DNA of 64,000 bases from Flavobacterium soli DSM 19725 (GTDB taxonomy: Bacteria > Bacteroidota > Bacteroidia > Flavobacteriales > Flavobacteriaceae), in contig NZ_AUGO01000006.1 in the NCBI RefSeq assembly GCF_000422705.1, positions 62,001 to 126,000 of the forward strand, given 5' to 3'. Positions within the stretch are counted from its first letter, which is position 1. Each line of letters begins with the position of its first letter. This document shows, one piece after another, positions 1-8,589 of this stretch. The notes under the pieces are model-generated. The model worked only from the letters and a program-made list of their open reading frames with translations, was not told where the DNA came from and made no database searches. The position numbers and the translations under genes were made by a program.

Positions 1-49
1 TTTTTTATTAGATTTAGAAGGAATTGAAAAGTAATTAGAATTTTTTTGT

Positions 50-57
50 TAAATTTG
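50..57 (+). promoter_or_regulatory. possible -7 box of the first gene
   Basis: The octamer TAAATTTG fits the Bacteroidota -7 consensus TAnnTTTG and lies 56 bases before the chosen start at 114. A TTG at 24-26 could be the -33 element, but the 23-base spacing is long. Weak call. Confidence 0.3.
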
Positions 58-113
58 CAAGGATTTGAGGTCAATCAAAAACGCATTGAATAGCCTTGAT
101 TAACTATTTTTTT

Positions 114-1151
114 ATGAAAGAAATAAAAGCTTACAATAATGTCTTGGAATTAATAGGCAACACACCGCTTATTAAAATCAATAAAGTTACCGAAGGTTTA
201 GAAGGTAATTTCTACGCAAAAGTAGAAGCTTTCAACCCAGGACATTCTACCAAAGACAGGATTGCATTATATATTATTGAAGAAGCCGAAAAAAGAGGAA
301 TCTTGACTCTTGGCGATACCATAATCGAAACAACTTCTGGTAATACAGGATTTAGTTTGGCAATGGTGAGTATCATCAAAGGTTACAATTGCATCTTGGC
401 GGTAAGTTCAAAATCATCCAAAGATAAAATCGATATGTTGCGTAGTCTTGGAGCAAAAGTATATGTTTGTCCAGCCCACGTTTCAGCAGATGATGAACGT
501 TCTTATTATAATGTTGCAAAAAGATTACACGAGGAAACTAAAGGTTCTGTTTATATCAATCAATATTTCAACCAACTGAATATTGATGCACACTACAACA
601 CAACTGGTCCCGAAATTTGGGAACAAACAGGCGGAAAAATCACACACTTAATCGCTTGTAGCGGAACAGGAGGAACTATTTCTGGAACTGCAAAATTTCT
701 AAAAGAACAAAATCCAAATATTAGAATTTTAGGAGTTGATGCTTTTGGTTCGGTTTTGAAAAAATACCACGAAACAAAAGAATTCGACAACGACGAAATC
801 TATCCTTACAGAATTGAAGGTTTGGGAAAAAACCTGATTCCATCGGCTACAGATTTCGACATCATCGATAAATTTACAAAAGTTACCGATGAGGAAAGTG
901 CTCACGCAACTAGAGAAATCGCCAAGAAAGAAGGTTTATTTGTAGGCTATACTTCTGGTGCAGTTTTGCAAGCCATTAAGCAATATGCCGAAGAGGGTGA
1001 GTTTACAGCAGAAAGCAATGTAATTGCCATTTTCCCAGATCACGGTTCAAGGTATATGAGCAAAGTATTCAGTGATGAATGGATGCACGATCAAGGTTTC
1101 TTTGATAGTGTAAATGCCGAAGAAGTTCAAAAAATTGAATTTATCAAATAG
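114..1151 (+). CDS. PLP-dependent cysteine synthase / cystathionine beta-synthase family enzyme
   Basis: Fold-type II PLP enzyme of 345 residues. The N-terminus carries [10 protein letters not shown], the PLP lysine sits in [10 protein letters not shown], and the phosphate-side loop is TTSGNTG; a second glycine loop ([10 protein letters not shown]) follows near residue 185. These mark the cysteine synthase / cystathionine beta-synthase group, which exchanges the beta-substituent of serine-type amino acids for a thiol. An in-frame TTG lies 18 bases upstream, but the ATG at 114 gives the usual N-terminus. It stands alone, 22 kb from the cysK of the sulfate operon, and ends at a strong terminator. 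The substrate cannot be told from sequence; CBS or O-acetylserine sulfhydrylase are both possible. Confidence 0.85.
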   Translation: MKEIKAYNNVLELIGNTPLIKINKVTEGLEGNFYAKVEAFNPGHSTKDRIALYIIEEAEKRGILTLGDTIIETTSGNTGFSLAMVSIIKGYNCILAVSSKSSKDKIDMLRSLGAKVYVCPAHVSADDERSYYNVAKRLHEETKGSVYINQYFNQLNIDAHYNTTGPEIWEQTGGKITHLIACSGTGGTISGTAKFLKEQNPNIRILGVDAFGSVLKKYHETKEFDNDEIYPYRIEGLGKNLIPSATDFDIIDKFTKVTDEESAHATREIAKKEGLFVGYTSGAVLQAIKQYAEEGEFTAESNVIAIFPDHGSRYMSKVFSDEWMHDQGFFDSVNAEEVQKIEFIK

Positions 1152-1170
1152 TTTAGACTATTTACATCAT

Positions 1171-1210
1171 AAAAAAAACTCCAGAGAAATCTGGAGTTTT
1201 TTGTTTTAAG
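1171..1210. terminator. bidirectional rho-independent terminator
   Basis: ACTCCAGA (1178-1185), a GAAA loop and TCTGGAGT (1190-1197), flanked by an A-run on the left and a T-run on the right. It lies between convergent genes and can serve both. Confidence 0.85.
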
Positions 1211-1237
1211 TTTTTTTCTTTTTTTATTGGATATTGA

Positions 1238-2134
1238 TCACGCCATTTCGTCAATGAATATTTTTTTGATTAAAGCGATTTCATCGGCATAAATTGTTTT
1301 CTTTCTAGTAGCAAAAGACAAAGTGTTTTCTAATGGAGTTTTCCCTTTCCAGATTAATTTAATTTGTTCGGATTCCAGTTCTTTTTTGCATAAGAAATCA
1401 GGAATTACGGCAAGACCATGGCCACTGCTCAAACATCTTACGATAGAATTTAAATTCGGAACAATATAATTCGGACGAAAGTCTGGATATTTATTGAAAT
1501 TCAATTGCCAAAATCTTCTCAAATGTTCCATATCGCCAGTCGTTCCATACCATTTTTGACTTTTCAACCAAGTTTCAATAACTTCTAAATCATTTAATTT
1601 TTCAATGGCTTGGAATTCTTTTTCATCAGTTTGATTTCCTCCAACAATAACGATGGTTTCCGATGAAAAAGGTTGGTATTCAATCGAAGCTTTCGGAACC
1701 ATTTGTGGCGTTATGATGATATCTAAAATTCCTTTTTCGAGATTTTCAACCATCTCTGGGTATTCTCCAAAGCGAATAATTACATTAAAGGGTAAGGAAG
1801 AAATATATTGTTCCAAAGTGATTTGGAAGGTTTCAAAACACATTCCGATGCTTATTGTTGGTGTATGTTTTTCGGTACTTCGCTGGAAATTTTTCTCGGC
1901 TTCTTCTAATTTAGACAAGGCTTCTATAGTAAAATTATACAGTACTTTTCCTCTTTCCGTGGGAACCATCTTTCTTCCTGTTCTGTCAAATAATTTATAG
2001 CCTACATAATTTTCCAATGAACTCAAGTGCAAACTGACACCAGGTTGGGAAATAAATAATACTTCGGCAGCACCCGTCAACGTTCCAGTTTTATAGATTG
2101 CCTTGAAGGTTCGGTACCATTCTAAATTCACCAT
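1238..2134 (-). CDS. LysR-family transcriptional regulator
   Basis: About 298 residues. An N-terminal winged helix-turn-helix (LEWYRTFKAIYKTGTLTGAA, then SQPGVSLHLSSLE) is followed by a periplasmic-binding-type effector domain, the standard LysR layout and length. I start at MVNLEW (2134): the upstream in-frame ATG at 2161 falls inside an exact -7 box (2159-2166), so it should not be translated. The gene diverges from the mdaB/ygiN-like pair, the usual arrangement for a LysR regulator and its target, so it probably controls that quinone reductase operon and itself. The effector is unknown. Confidence 0.88.
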   Translation of the reverse strand: MVNLEWYRTFKAIYKTGTLTGAAEVLFISQPGVSLHLSSLENYVGYKLFDRTGRKMVPTERGKVLYNFTIEALSKLEEAEKNFQRSTEKHTPTISIGMCFETFQITLEQYISSLPFNVIIRFGEYPEMVENLEKGILDIIITPQMVPKASIEYQPFSSETIVIVGGNQTDEKEFQAIEKLNDLEVIETWLKSQKWYGTTGDMEHLRRFWQLNFNKYPDFRPNYIVPNLNSIVRCLSSGHGLAVIPDFLCKKELESEQIKLIWKGKTPLENTLSFATRKKTIYADEIALIKKIFIDEMA

Positions 2135-2158
2135 GATTTTGCTATTATAATTCTGATG

Positions 2159-2166
2159 CAAATGTA
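2159..2166 (-). promoter_or_regulatory. -7 box of the lysR gene
   Basis: Read on the minus strand, TACATTTG is an exact TAnnTTTG box 24 bases before the lysR ATG at 2134. Confidence 0.5.
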
Positions 2167-2189
2167 TGAATTAAGTTATTTTAATAATG

Positions 2190-2210
2190 GACATGTCGGT
2201 TGTAATTTTG
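2190..2210 (+). promoter_or_regulatory. -7 box and palindrome before the mdaB-like gene
   Basis: TAATTTTG (2203-2210) is an exact TAnnTTTG box 25 bases before the start at 2236. The palindrome GACATGTC (2190-2197) lies just upstream between the divergent genes and could be part of the LysR operator. Confidence 0.45.
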
Positions 2211-2235
2211 TCTCATCAAATTAAAAGAAAGAATT

Positions 2236-2829
2236 ATGACTAAAATATTCATCATCAACGGAGGTCAGAAATTTGGCCATTCAGGAGGAAAATTCAACGA
2301 GACAATTGCTCAAGAAACTTTGAATTTCTTTCAAAACAATTCAGATTTTGAAATAAGAACAACTGATGTAAACCACGAGTACAATCCAGCTGAAGAAGTA
2401 GAAAAATATGTTTGGGCAGATGTAGTAATTTATCACACACCAATTTGGTGGTTTCAATTGCCACACGGTTTCAAGAAATACATTGATGTGGTTTTCACCG
2501 AAGGTTACGATAAAGGAATTTATAAAAGTGACGGTCGTTCGTCTAAAAATCCCGCTGTGAATTACGGAACTGGAGGGACTTTGCAAGGAAGAAAATACAT
2601 GCTAACCACTTCTTGGAACGCACCAAAAGAAGCTTTCACGTTGCCTGGCGAATTTTTCTCCCAGAAAAGCGTCGATGAAGGAGTGATGTTTGGTTTTCAT
2701 CGAATGAATGCCTTTACAGGAATGACACCGCTAGAATCGATGCACTTTCATGATGTTGAAAAAAATGCTGATGTTCCTAGAGATTTGGAATTGTATAAAG
2801 AGCATTTGACAAAATTATTTTTAAACTAA
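2236..2829 (+). CDS. mdaB: MdaB-like NAD(P)H:quinone oxidoreductase
   Basis: A 197-residue flavodoxin-like fold protein. It opens KIFIINGGQKFGHSGGKFN, a flavin phosphate-binding loop, has YHTPIWWFQLPHGFKKYID around residue 65-83, and GTGGTLQGRKYMLTTSWNAP near 113. These fit the MdaB / NAD(P)H dehydrogenase (quinone) family, FAD enzymes that reduce quinones by two electrons and avoid semiquinone radicals. The next gene is YgiN-like, repeating the mdaB-ygiN pairing known from E. coli. Probably controlled by the divergent LysR regulator and induced by a quinone or related electrophile (inference). Confidence 0.85.
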   Translation: MTKIFIINGGQKFGHSGGKFNETIAQETLNFFQNNSDFEIRTTDVNHEYNPAEEVEKYVWADVVIYHTPIWWFQLPHGFKKYIDVVFTEGYDKGIYKSDGRSSKNPAVNYGTGGTLQGRKYMLTTSWNAPKEAFTLPGEFFSQKSVDEGVMFGFHRMNAFTGMTPLESMHFHDVEKNADVPRDLELYKEHLTKLFLN

Positions 2830-2872
2830 ACACAGATTTCACAAATTTCCACAGATTAAATACTAAAAGAAA

Positions 2873-3163
2873 ATGAAAATAAATATTACTGCAATCGTAA
2901 AGAGCAAATCAGAACATCTTCAAGAGACCAAAAATATTCTGACGGAAATGGCTTCAAATTCTAAAAAAGAGCAAGCCTGCATCCAATATGATTTGCATCA
3001 GGATAACGAAAATCAAAACATTTTTATCTTTCATGAAATTTGGGAAAGTGAAGAAGGATTAGCGCTACATGAAACTCAGCCTCATTTTGAGCAATTTATT
3101 GCGAAAGCTCGTGAACTTTTGGAAGAGCCGATTATTATCTATAAAACCAATAGAATCGGATAA
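2873..3163 (+). CDS. YgiN-like antibiotic biosynthesis monooxygenase domain protein
   Basis: A 96-residue single-domain ABM-fold protein. It has the family signature of an N-terminal strand (INITAIVKSKSEHLQETKNI), a central QYDLHQDNEN segment and FIFHEIWESEEGLALHE, followed by the HFEQFI helix. Family members are dimeric ferredoxin-like proteins; YgiN of E. coli oxidises quinols. It lies 43 bases after the MdaB-like gene in the same operon, so the pair could run a quinone/quinol cycle. A strong terminator follows at 3188. Confidence 0.82.
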   Translation: MKINITAIVKSKSEHLQETKNILTEMASNSKKEQACIQYDLHQDNENQNIFIFHEIWESEEGLALHETQPHFEQFIAKARELLEEPIIIYKTNRIG

Positions 3164-3187
3164 ATATTGAAGCTTTAAGTGTAAATG

Positions 3188-3224
3188 AAAACGAGCAACA
3201 TTGATATATTGCTCGTTTTTTTTT
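3188..3224 (+). terminator. rho-independent terminator after the mdaB/ygiN pair
   Basis: AAAACGAGCAA (3188-3198) pairs with TTGCTCGTTTT (3209-3219) across a 10-base loop, followed by a T-run. It can also stop the minus-strand gene cluster that begins at 3531. Confidence 0.85.
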
Positions 3225-3396
3225 ATTCTTTATCAGACGCTGGAGTATCTTCAGCAGTGTCATCATATTTGTGAAAATCATCCGTGTCATCGAATGCTTC
3301 ATTTGGATCATAAGGCGAATCCTGATTCAATTCAGGATCGTCTATTTTTCTTTTTTCTTTATCATCACTAAAAAAGAATTGATTTGAATTTTCCAT
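3223..3396 (-). CDS. small acidic protein, unknown
   Basis: A 57-codon frame from ATG at 3396 to TAA, ending inside the terminator tail. The product is very acidic (SDDKEKRKIDDPELNQDSPY, then an Asp-rich stretch with FDDTDDFHKYDD), has no Cys and no hydrophobic segment, and is probably disordered. It shares the YDPNE pentapeptide with the 53-residue protein at 3994-4155, so the two may be distant paralogues. It lies 18 bases after the 38-residue membrane peptide gene, likely in one transcript. Function unknown. Confidence 0.55.
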   Translation of the reverse strand: MENSNQFFFSDDKEKRKIDDPELNQDSPYDPNEAFDDTDDFHKYDDTAEDTPASDKE

Positions 3397-3414
3397 AGCA
3401 TTTGGAATTTAAAT

Positions 3415-3531
3415 TTATAAATAGCCTAAAAGATAATACAAGATGATAAAAACGATGATCGTTCCTATGCAACCACCACCAAGTTTTTTGGCTCCCCATC
3501 CTGCAAGTATTGTTTTAAAAAATCCGTTCAT
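3415..3531 (-). CDS. 38-residue membrane peptide
   Basis: ATG at 3531 to TAA at 3415. The peptide begins MNGFFKTILAGWGAKKLGGG and ends with one hydrophobic helix (CIGTIIVFIILYYLLGYL). The glycine-rich turn followed by a single transmembrane helix is a pattern seen in small flavobacterial membrane proteins. It sits between two small hydrophilic genes on the same strand. No function can be assigned. Confidence 0.55.
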   Translation of the reverse strand: MNGFFKTILAGWGAKKLGGGCIGTIIVFIILYYLLGYL

Positions 3532-3554
3532 AGTGCTTTACTTTGTTAGTTTGG

Positions 3555-3803
3555 TTATTGATTTTTTTCAACATTCTGATTTTTATCATCGAATTCAGGG
3601 TCTCCTTTAATTTCTTTAGAGTCCAAATCGTAGTTTTCATCATTAGTCAAGGTTTCGTCGTGTTCCTTGTATTGTTTTTCTCTAGTTGCATTTCTGATAT
3701 TATCAGGATTTCTTTGATTCGAATGCTGATAATTTTTTTGACCGTCATGATTTTGTGCATTAGAATTTCCTTTTCCTCCAGCACCATTATTTAAAGTTCC
3801 CAT
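3555..3803 (-). CDS. small hydrophilic protein, unknown
   Basis: An 82-residue protein rich in Asn, Asp, Gln and Lys (GTLNNGAGGKGNSNAQNHDG at the start, DPEFDDKNQNVEKNQ at the end), without hydrophobic segments; probably disordered. It leads a run of three small minus-strand genes (3803 to 3223). A hydrophobic frame exists on the other strand (3543-3794), but the tight run of small minus-strand genes favours this reading. Function unknown; such proteins are often stress-induced (inference only). Confidence 0.5.
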   Translation of the reverse strand: MGTLNNGAGGKGNSNAQNHDGQKNYQHSNQRNPDNIRNATREKQYKEHDETLTNDENYDLDSKEIKGDPEFDDKNQNVEKNQ

Positions 3804-3921
3804 AGCTAATTTATTTTTTGAATTAATATATTCATAAAATTAACTTGTAAATGATAGATTTCTTTATGCTATTTTAAACAAATGTTATACAATTAGATTT
3901 TTTAAATTTAATACAAATAAG

Positions 3922-3954
3922 AAAACCTATAAGTCTTTGATTCTTATAGGTTTT
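3922..3954 (-). terminator. rho-independent terminator
   Basis: AAAACCTATAAG (3922-3933) and CTTATAGGTTTT (3943-3954) with a 9-base loop. On the minus strand it follows the 53-residue protein gene and separates it from the next minus-strand unit. Confidence 0.7.
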
Positions 3955-3993
3955 CATTTAATAAATTGTAAAAATGGCAGTTTTACTTTTATA

Positions 3994-4155
3994 TTAGTTG
4001 TTTAGACGTTCGAGCTCATAAAAATATTCATTTGGATCGTAATCCAAATCATAATCCATTTCATCTTCGTCATAATTATCGTTGATACTAATGATATTAT
4101 TCAAGTCAGTATCTAAATCGTGATTTGCTTCAATTGTAGTGTAAATAGTTTCCAT
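3994..4155 (-). CDS. 53-residue acidic protein, unknown
   Basis: ATG at 4155 to TAA at 3994, with its own terminator downstream. The product is strongly acidic: a repeat-like run of Asp, Tyr and Glu (NYDEDEMDYDLDYDPNEYFY) fills the second half. It shares DPNE with the 57-residue protein at 3223. No hydrophobic segment and no Cys. It follows the maleate isomerase gene by 93 bases on the same strand, and could be its own unit. Function unknown. Confidence 0.5.
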   Translation of the reverse strand: METIYTTIEANHDLDTDLNNIISINDNYDEDEMDYDLDYDPNEYFYELERLNN

Positions 4156-4248
4156 AAGTATGTGTTTTGAGGTTCATGACAAATTTCATAAAACTATCTA
4201 AAACATTTCTTACAGAGTTTTTTCTAAAAGTTATAGGATTTGAAGAAA

Positions 4249-4998
4249 TCAATATTTCCCACTCAATAAAGCACCACCAATTGCAGATTTTGCTTCAATT
4301 CCAAGTTTCTTCATCATTTCATAAGTTGTACAAACCGCTGCTGAAGTAACCGGAATCCCGATTTCTTTTTCAATCAAGTCAATCGCTTCCAAAGAAGGCA
4401 TTTGTACACAAGCAGAAACTACTAAAACATCAATTCCAGTTAAATCCAATCGCTTGTAAATTTCTAAAAGATTCATCGGATTTTGTGCTGCAACTTCCAA
4501 GTTATCAGGAATTTCAAGTGCAATGCTTTCCTTGACTTCAAAACCTTGGTGCTCGATATAATCAACAACCATATCCGTCAAAGGTCTCATATAAGGCGTG
4601 ATGATGGATATTTTTTTTGCACCTAAAGCCTTCAATCCGTTTATTAAGGCTCCAGCCGAAGTGACAATTGGAGTAGGGAAGTCGTTGGCAACCGTTTCCT
4701 GATGTAAGTTCACTTCCGAAACGCAATGATAACCGCGACCCATACTCATAATCGCGACCAAACATGCATAACCCATAACGTCAACATGAGCATCTGATAG
4801 TTCTTGAGCACATTTTAGGCTCATGGCATCCATGGCTTCAAGTTCTTCTTTTGTTACCTTTTTCATTCGCATTCGGCTTGAATGGAAGGTAAAACGTTCT
4901 GGTAAAATGGTTTCCCTAGACCTGAAAATCGCTGGGATTTCAGTTTCCATTGTTACGTTTGAAGATGGGACAATTTGTCCGATTCTGTATTTTTTCAT
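4249..4998 (-). CDS. maleate cis-trans isomerase (Asp/Glu racemase superfamily)
   Basis: A 249-residue protein of the Asp/Glu racemase fold. It begins YRIGQIVPSSNVTMETEIP, typical of maleate isomerase, and has both catalytic cysteines expected for the family: Cys in MGYACLVAIMSMG (about residue 82) and Cys in VVSACVQMPS (about 195). The enzyme converts maleate to fumarate without a cofactor. It is the last gene of the aromatic operon, directly after the FAH-family hydrolase. With the gentisate dioxygenase this supports maleylpyruvate -> maleate + pyruvate, then maleate -> fumarate, as the exit to the TCA cycle. No strong terminator is seen after it. Confidence 0.85.
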   Translation of the reverse strand: MKKYRIGQIVPSSNVTMETEIPAIFRSRETILPERFTFHSSRMRMKKVTKEELEAMDAMSLKCAQELSDAHVDVMGYACLVAIMSMGRGYHCVSEVNLHQETVANDFPTPIVTSAGALINGLKALGAKKISIITPYMRPLTDMVVDYIEHQGFEVKESIALEIPDNLEVAAQNPMNLLEIYKRLDLTGIDVLVVSACVQMPSLEAIDLIEKEIGIPVTSAAVCTTYEMMKKLGIEAKSAIGGALLSGKY

Positions 4999-5059
4999 GA
5001 TATTTATTTAACCGCAAAGACACGAGGAATTCGCAAAGTTCGCAAAGCTTTAAGTGAAA

Positions 5060-5968
5060 TTATATTTCTTTTACTGTATTTACAATCGTTCCGATTCCTT
5101 CGACTGTTGCTTCTACAACATCACCATCCCACATCCATTCTTGAGGATTTCTTCCTGCACCAACTCCTGAAGGTGTTCCAGTTGCAATGATATCGCCTGG
5201 TTCGATGGTGAAAACCGTACTCAAGTCTTCAATCAAATCGTTGATGTTGAAAAGCAAGAATTGAGTGTTTGAATTTTGTTTTTCAACACCATTCACTTTT
5301 AATGATAAATTCAAGTTGTGAGGGTTTTCAATTTCGTCTGCTGTAACTAAATAAGGTCCCATTGGTGCGAAAGTATCCTGACCTTTGGAAACAATCCATT
5401 GACCTTCACGACGGCAATCACGTGCTGAAATATCGTTGATTACGGTATAACCAAAAACATAATCCATGGCATCTTCTTTGGCAACATATTTTCCTTTTTT
5501 GCCAATAACGACTGCCAATTCAACTTCCCAATCCAATTGTTGAGTAAGTTTTCTGTTTAATAAAATATTGGTATTAGTAGCTGTTACTGTTGTTGGTGGT
5601 TTTGAAAAGATGATTGGTTTTTGTGGTAATTTTCCAGTTGTATCCAATGTTCGTGCACTTTCAGCAACATGTTCTGTATAATTCAATCCAATTCCGATGA
5701 TATTTTTTCTTGGCGTTGGAATAGGAGCGAGAATGGTAATTTCCTCCATTGAATAGGAAACTTCTGCTAGAGAATCGGCATCAATTTCGGTTAAGAATTC
5801 ATTGATTTCAGGAATTACTTCGAGTCCCATATCAATCAATTCAAGCATGTCTGACGGAAGAGGGAAATTTACGCTTTCGCCAAAATCTTCCATATCCACC
5901 ACTTGATTGTTGTGCAAAAATCCTAATCTTGGTTCTGAGGTTGTGGTTTTATAAGTAAGTAGTTTCAT
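5060..5968 (-). CDS. FAH-family hydrolase, probably maleylpyruvate hydrolase
   Basis: A 302-residue fumarylacetoacetate hydrolase family protein. The core has NIIGIGLNYTEHVAES, the metal-binding DWEVELAVVIGKKG, DISARDCRREGQW, and the closing GDIIATGTPSGVGAGR. Family members cleave C-C bonds of acylpyruvates using Mg2+ or Mn2+. No glutathione-dependent maleylpyruvate isomerase is present and the next gene is a maleate isomerase, so direct hydrolysis of maleylpyruvate to maleate and pyruvate is the most consistent role (inference). Fumarylpyruvate hydrolase is the main alternative. It lies 62 bases from the maleate isomerase gene. Confidence 0.85.
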   Translation of the reverse strand: MKLLTYKTTTSEPRLGFLHNNQVVDMEDFGESVNFPLPSDMLELIDMGLEVIPEINEFLTEIDADSLAEVSYSMEEITILAPIPTPRKNIIGIGLNYTEHVAESARTLDTTGKLPQKPIIFSKPPTTVTATNTNILLNRKLTQQLDWEVELAVVIGKKGKYVAKEDAMDYVFGYTVINDISARDCRREGQWIVSKGQDTFAPMGPYLVTADEIENPHNLNLSLKVNGVEKQNSNTQFLLFNINDLIEDLSTVFTIEPGDIIATGTPSGVGAGRNPQEWMWDGDVVEATVEGIGTIVNTVKEI

Positions 5969-5973
5969 TATAG

Positions 5974-6150
5974 TTATTTATTGTTTTTAAATAATAGTTT
6001 GTAAAGTACTAAAAGAAGTAAGCCTGAGAAAAAAATGATATTAATATAACCTACAATGACTGTAAATTCATCTTCTTTTGCTATAAGTTGTACTCCCAAG
6101 TAAATGAAGAATACAGCAATAACGATTCCGAACAAGGGTAGCTTTTTCAT
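5974..6150 (-). CDS. 58-residue two-helix membrane protein
   Basis: ATG at 6150 to TAA at 5974, five bases before the hydrolase start codon, so it is very likely co-transcribed. It reads MKKLPLFGIVIAVFFIYLG, then a short polar loop with AKEDEF, then a second helix (VGYINIIFFSGLLLLVLY) and a KNNK tail. Two transmembrane helices with no recognisable motif. Its place inside the gentisate operon could suggest a small membrane partner for uptake or for the membrane-anchored oxidoreductase, but nothing in the sequence shows this. Confidence 0.6.
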   Translation of the reverse strand: MKKLPLFGIVIAVFFIYLGVQLIAKEDEFTVIVGYINIIFFSGLLLLVLYKLLFKNNK

Positions 6151-6233
6151 TTTTGTTTTCTATTTTATGTTGTTAGATAGTCGATTATTTAGTTAAAATG
6201 GTTTCTCTTTTAGCCCTGACTGGAGGGAAAATC

Positions 6234-6264
6234 CTTTTTTGTTTTTCCTTTAAAAACAAAAAAG
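6234..6264 (-). other. A/T-rich hairpin in an intergenic spacer
   Basis: Thirteen-base perfect arms CTTTTTTGTTTTT (6234-6246) and AAAAACAAAAAAG (6252-6264) with a 5-base loop, in the 166-base gap after the gentisate dioxygenase gene. It could attenuate or process the transcript before the last genes. Little GC in the stem, so weak. Confidence 0.35.
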
Positions 6265-6316
6265 ATTTGGAAGGAAGGCAGGAATTACGATTCCCAAAAT
6301 GCCTACTGTTTCGCTT

Positions 6317-7426
6317 CTAAAAAACTTGAAAACCGTTATTTTCAGTATAATTCTGTTCCTGATATAATCCTAATTTTTCAATTACCGGCAAATCGTTAAA
6401 CGAAAACAAGCAAGCATCTTCTGTTTCGGATAAGTTTACGTGCTCGTGAACTGCCCAGGAAGGAACACAGAAAATATCACGTTCTTTCCAGTCAAACCGC
6501 TTTCCGTCGATGATCGAATAGCCTTTTCCTTTGGCACATTGATAGACAAACGAACCAGTGTGTTGATGTGCTTTTCCTTTAAACCCAGCTGGCAATAACT
6601 GCATCGAAGCTCCCATAGTTTGCATCACGTGACCACCTGTCAAGGGGTTTGAATAGTGCATCAATATTCCATCAAAAGGGGAAACTTCCTTGATTTTTGA
6701 AGTTTCAACCAAAGCTGGATAAACTGATTTCCAAGCATACTTGAACAAAGGGGAATAAGGTTTGTCCCATTTTTGATCTGAAGGTAATAGTCCAGGTGAA
6801 CTACCATAAGTAATTGGAGAATAGTTTATTGGAACTTCTAAAGGTTGTTTTCCATCGAACACAGCATAATCATTTGCCTCTAAAGCATTTACAAGCGGAA
6901 TATCCAAACCATCTTGCCAAATACACGTTTTTCCGTTTTCGGCAACTCCGTGTTCGTGCCAAGTTGAATTGGGTGTAATCACAAAATCATTTACTTCAAA
7001 AGTAATCTTATTTCCATCCACAACGGTATATCCGCCTTCGCCTTCCATAATAAAACGCAAAGCAGAAGCCTTGTGACGATGGGCCGAAGTGCTTTCACCA
7101 GGACGTGTAACCTGAATTCCAGTATATAACCAGCCAACAGCTGCCGAAACATCTTTTCGCTTGTCGTTGACCAAATAAACAACGCGACGTCCGGCTTTTT
7201 CAGGCGTCACCAATTCAGATGATTTCAGTACCAAATCCCGTAAATCATCATATTTCCAGAGCATTGGCACCGATGACGTTCTCGGTTCCCAAGGTTCGAT
7301 ATCGTTGGCAACCGTCCACAAAGCTCCAGCACCAAGGGTTTCGAGTTCTTTATAATAGGCCTCTAGTTCTGGAGTGTCTTGAACTCTGGCTCTTCCAATT
7401 ACGTCGTCGTTGTGTTTTCCTTCCAT
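6317..7426 (-). CDS. gentisate 1,2-dioxygenase (bicupin)
   Basis: A 369-residue bicupin from the ATG at 7426; a TTG seven codons upstream is less likely. The first cupin carries the iron ligands in TSAHRHKASALRFIMEGEG and the second has KAHQHTGSFVYQ with CVPSWAVHEH. The length and the DDLRDLVLKSSELV N-terminal region fit gentisate 1,2-dioxygenase, which opens the ring of 2,5-dihydroxybenzoate between C1 and C2 with Fe(II) and O2, giving maleylpyruvate. Upstream neighbours make gentisate through CoA thioesters and downstream neighbours take maleylpyruvate to fumarate. Related salicylate 1,2-dioxygenases exist, but the CoA-pathway genes favour gentisate. Confidence 0.88.
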   Translation of the reverse strand: MEGKHNDDVIGRARVQDTPELEAYYKELETLGAGALWTVANDIEPWEPRTSSVPMLWKYDDLRDLVLKSSELVTPEKAGRRVVYLVNDKRKDVSAAVGWLYTGIQVTRPGESTSAHRHKASALRFIMEGEGGYTVVDGNKITFEVNDFVITPNSTWHEHGVAENGKTCIWQDGLDIPLVNALEANDYAVFDGKQPLEVPINYSPITYGSSPGLLPSDQKWDKPYSPLFKYAWKSVYPALVETSKIKEVSPFDGILMHYSNPLTGGHVMQTMGASMQLLPAGFKGKAHQHTGSFVYQCAKGKGYSIIDGKRFDWKERDIFCVPSWAVHEHVNLSETEDACLFSFNDLPVIEKLGLYQEQNYTENNGFQVF

Positions 7427-7577
7427 TGTTTTATATTTTAGGAGCAAATCGCTCGGGCTTTTTCAGAATCCATATTCCCGCTTTCCGAAGTAGTTTTTGT
7501 TCTGAACCCCAGAACAAAAAGCTACTTTCTCCAATCGGGGCTATTTAATTAATGATAGTTTTGGCAACCGTAGAAAA

Positions 7578-8558
7578 TTATCTTTTGTTGAAATCCTCAT
7601 GATTATCTACAAAAGTAATTTTTCTTGTTGGAGCAATATTCACTCTCAAATCAAAAATATCAAAACGGTTGTAATGTCCTAGGATGTCGTGCATTTGTTT
7701 GGGTTGGATGCATTTTTCCAAATCAATATCGGCATAAACAATTCCTTCTTCATCAATTAAAGGTTTGCCAATTACAGCTCCATTCGGACCAATAAATCCT
7801 GAAAAAGCTGAATTTTTCCTTGTCAATAATTCATCCACATTTGGAACATCTTCACGTAAGGCATCTTTTATTTCCTGCGAAATTGTTGAACATGAAACTA
7901 TTGTAAATAACTTACCTTCAAAGGAATGGGCTGCTGCTCGAATCTTTATCGCTTCGGCCATATCGTAATCGGGTGGAGCGACAGGCAACGAAATATAATT
8001 AGCTATATGAATCAATTCACCTTGAGCTAATAACGTAAAACGCGCCAAAGTGTTCGTGTTTTCACCACAAGCCAATGTTCCAATCGGACCAATTTCAGTG
8101 TTATATACTTTCAAGGACGAACCATCACCGCTTGTCCATGTCAGTTTTTCAGCCCAAGTTGGTACTAGCTTTCGGTGTTTTCCAATTACTTCACCTTTAT
8201 TATCAATAATCAAGTTTGTATTATAGATTTCTCCATAACTGTCGCCTCGTTCATTAATTCCAATTACAACATGGCAGTCGTATTGCTTTGCAGCTTCAAA
8301 TAAAGGTTGCATGGCTTCATCGCTAACTTTTACGGCACTTTTGTATAAGGCTTCATACCATTTGCTTCCTTGAACAGGTGTCATAATCCAATTCCAATAC
8401 GGATAACCTGCAACAAATACTTCTGGAAAAGCAATAAGACTTGCTCCATTTGAAGAAGCTTCTTTTATAAATGAAACCGCTTTTTCAATAGTCTTTTCTA
8501 CGTTTAAAAAAACGGGTGAAGTTTGAACGGCTGCGGCTTTGAATTTTTTAAATTCCAT
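7578..8558 (-). CDS. nitrilase (C-N hydrolase superfamily)
   Basis: A 326-residue protein with the full catalytic set: Glu in LIAFPEVFVAGYPYW, Lys in HRKLVPTWAEKLTW and Cys in LACGENTNTLARFTLLAQGE. The CGENTN motif and the length separate true nitrilases from amidase branches. It should hydrolyse a nitrile to a carboxylic acid and ammonia. It lies between thioesterase and gentisate dioxygenase inside the aromatic operon, so it may feed an aromatic acid (for instance from 2-hydroxy- or 2-aminobenzonitrile) into the CoA ligase; this is inference. Indole-3-acetonitrile or an aliphatic nitrile are alternatives. Confidence 0.85.
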   Translation of the reverse strand: MEFKKFKAAAVQTSPVFLNVEKTIEKAVSFIKEASSNGASLIAFPEVFVAGYPYWNWIMTPVQGSKWYEALYKSAVKVSDEAMQPLFEAAKQYDCHVVIGINERGDSYGEIYNTNLIIDNKGEVIGKHRKLVPTWAEKLTWTSGDGSSLKVYNTEIGPIGTLACGENTNTLARFTLLAQGELIHIANYISLPVAPPDYDMAEAIKIRAAAHSFEGKLFTIVSCSTISQEIKDALREDVPNVDELLTRKNSAFSGFIGPNGAVIGKPLIDEEGIVYADIDLEKCIQPKQMHDILGHYNRFDIFDLRVNIAPTRKITFVDNHEDFNKR

Positions 8559-8589
8559 TTTTAGAGTATTAAGATTGGAGTATTAAGTA

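Noticed and set aside
2135..2161. Upstream ATG of the lysR gene at 2161
   Set aside because: It lies inside an exact -7 promoter box, and the family start is MVNLEW.
3543..3794. Hydrophobic open frame on the plus strand
   Set aside because: It is opposite a hydrophilic frame that belongs to a run of small minus-strand genes; kept as unlikely.
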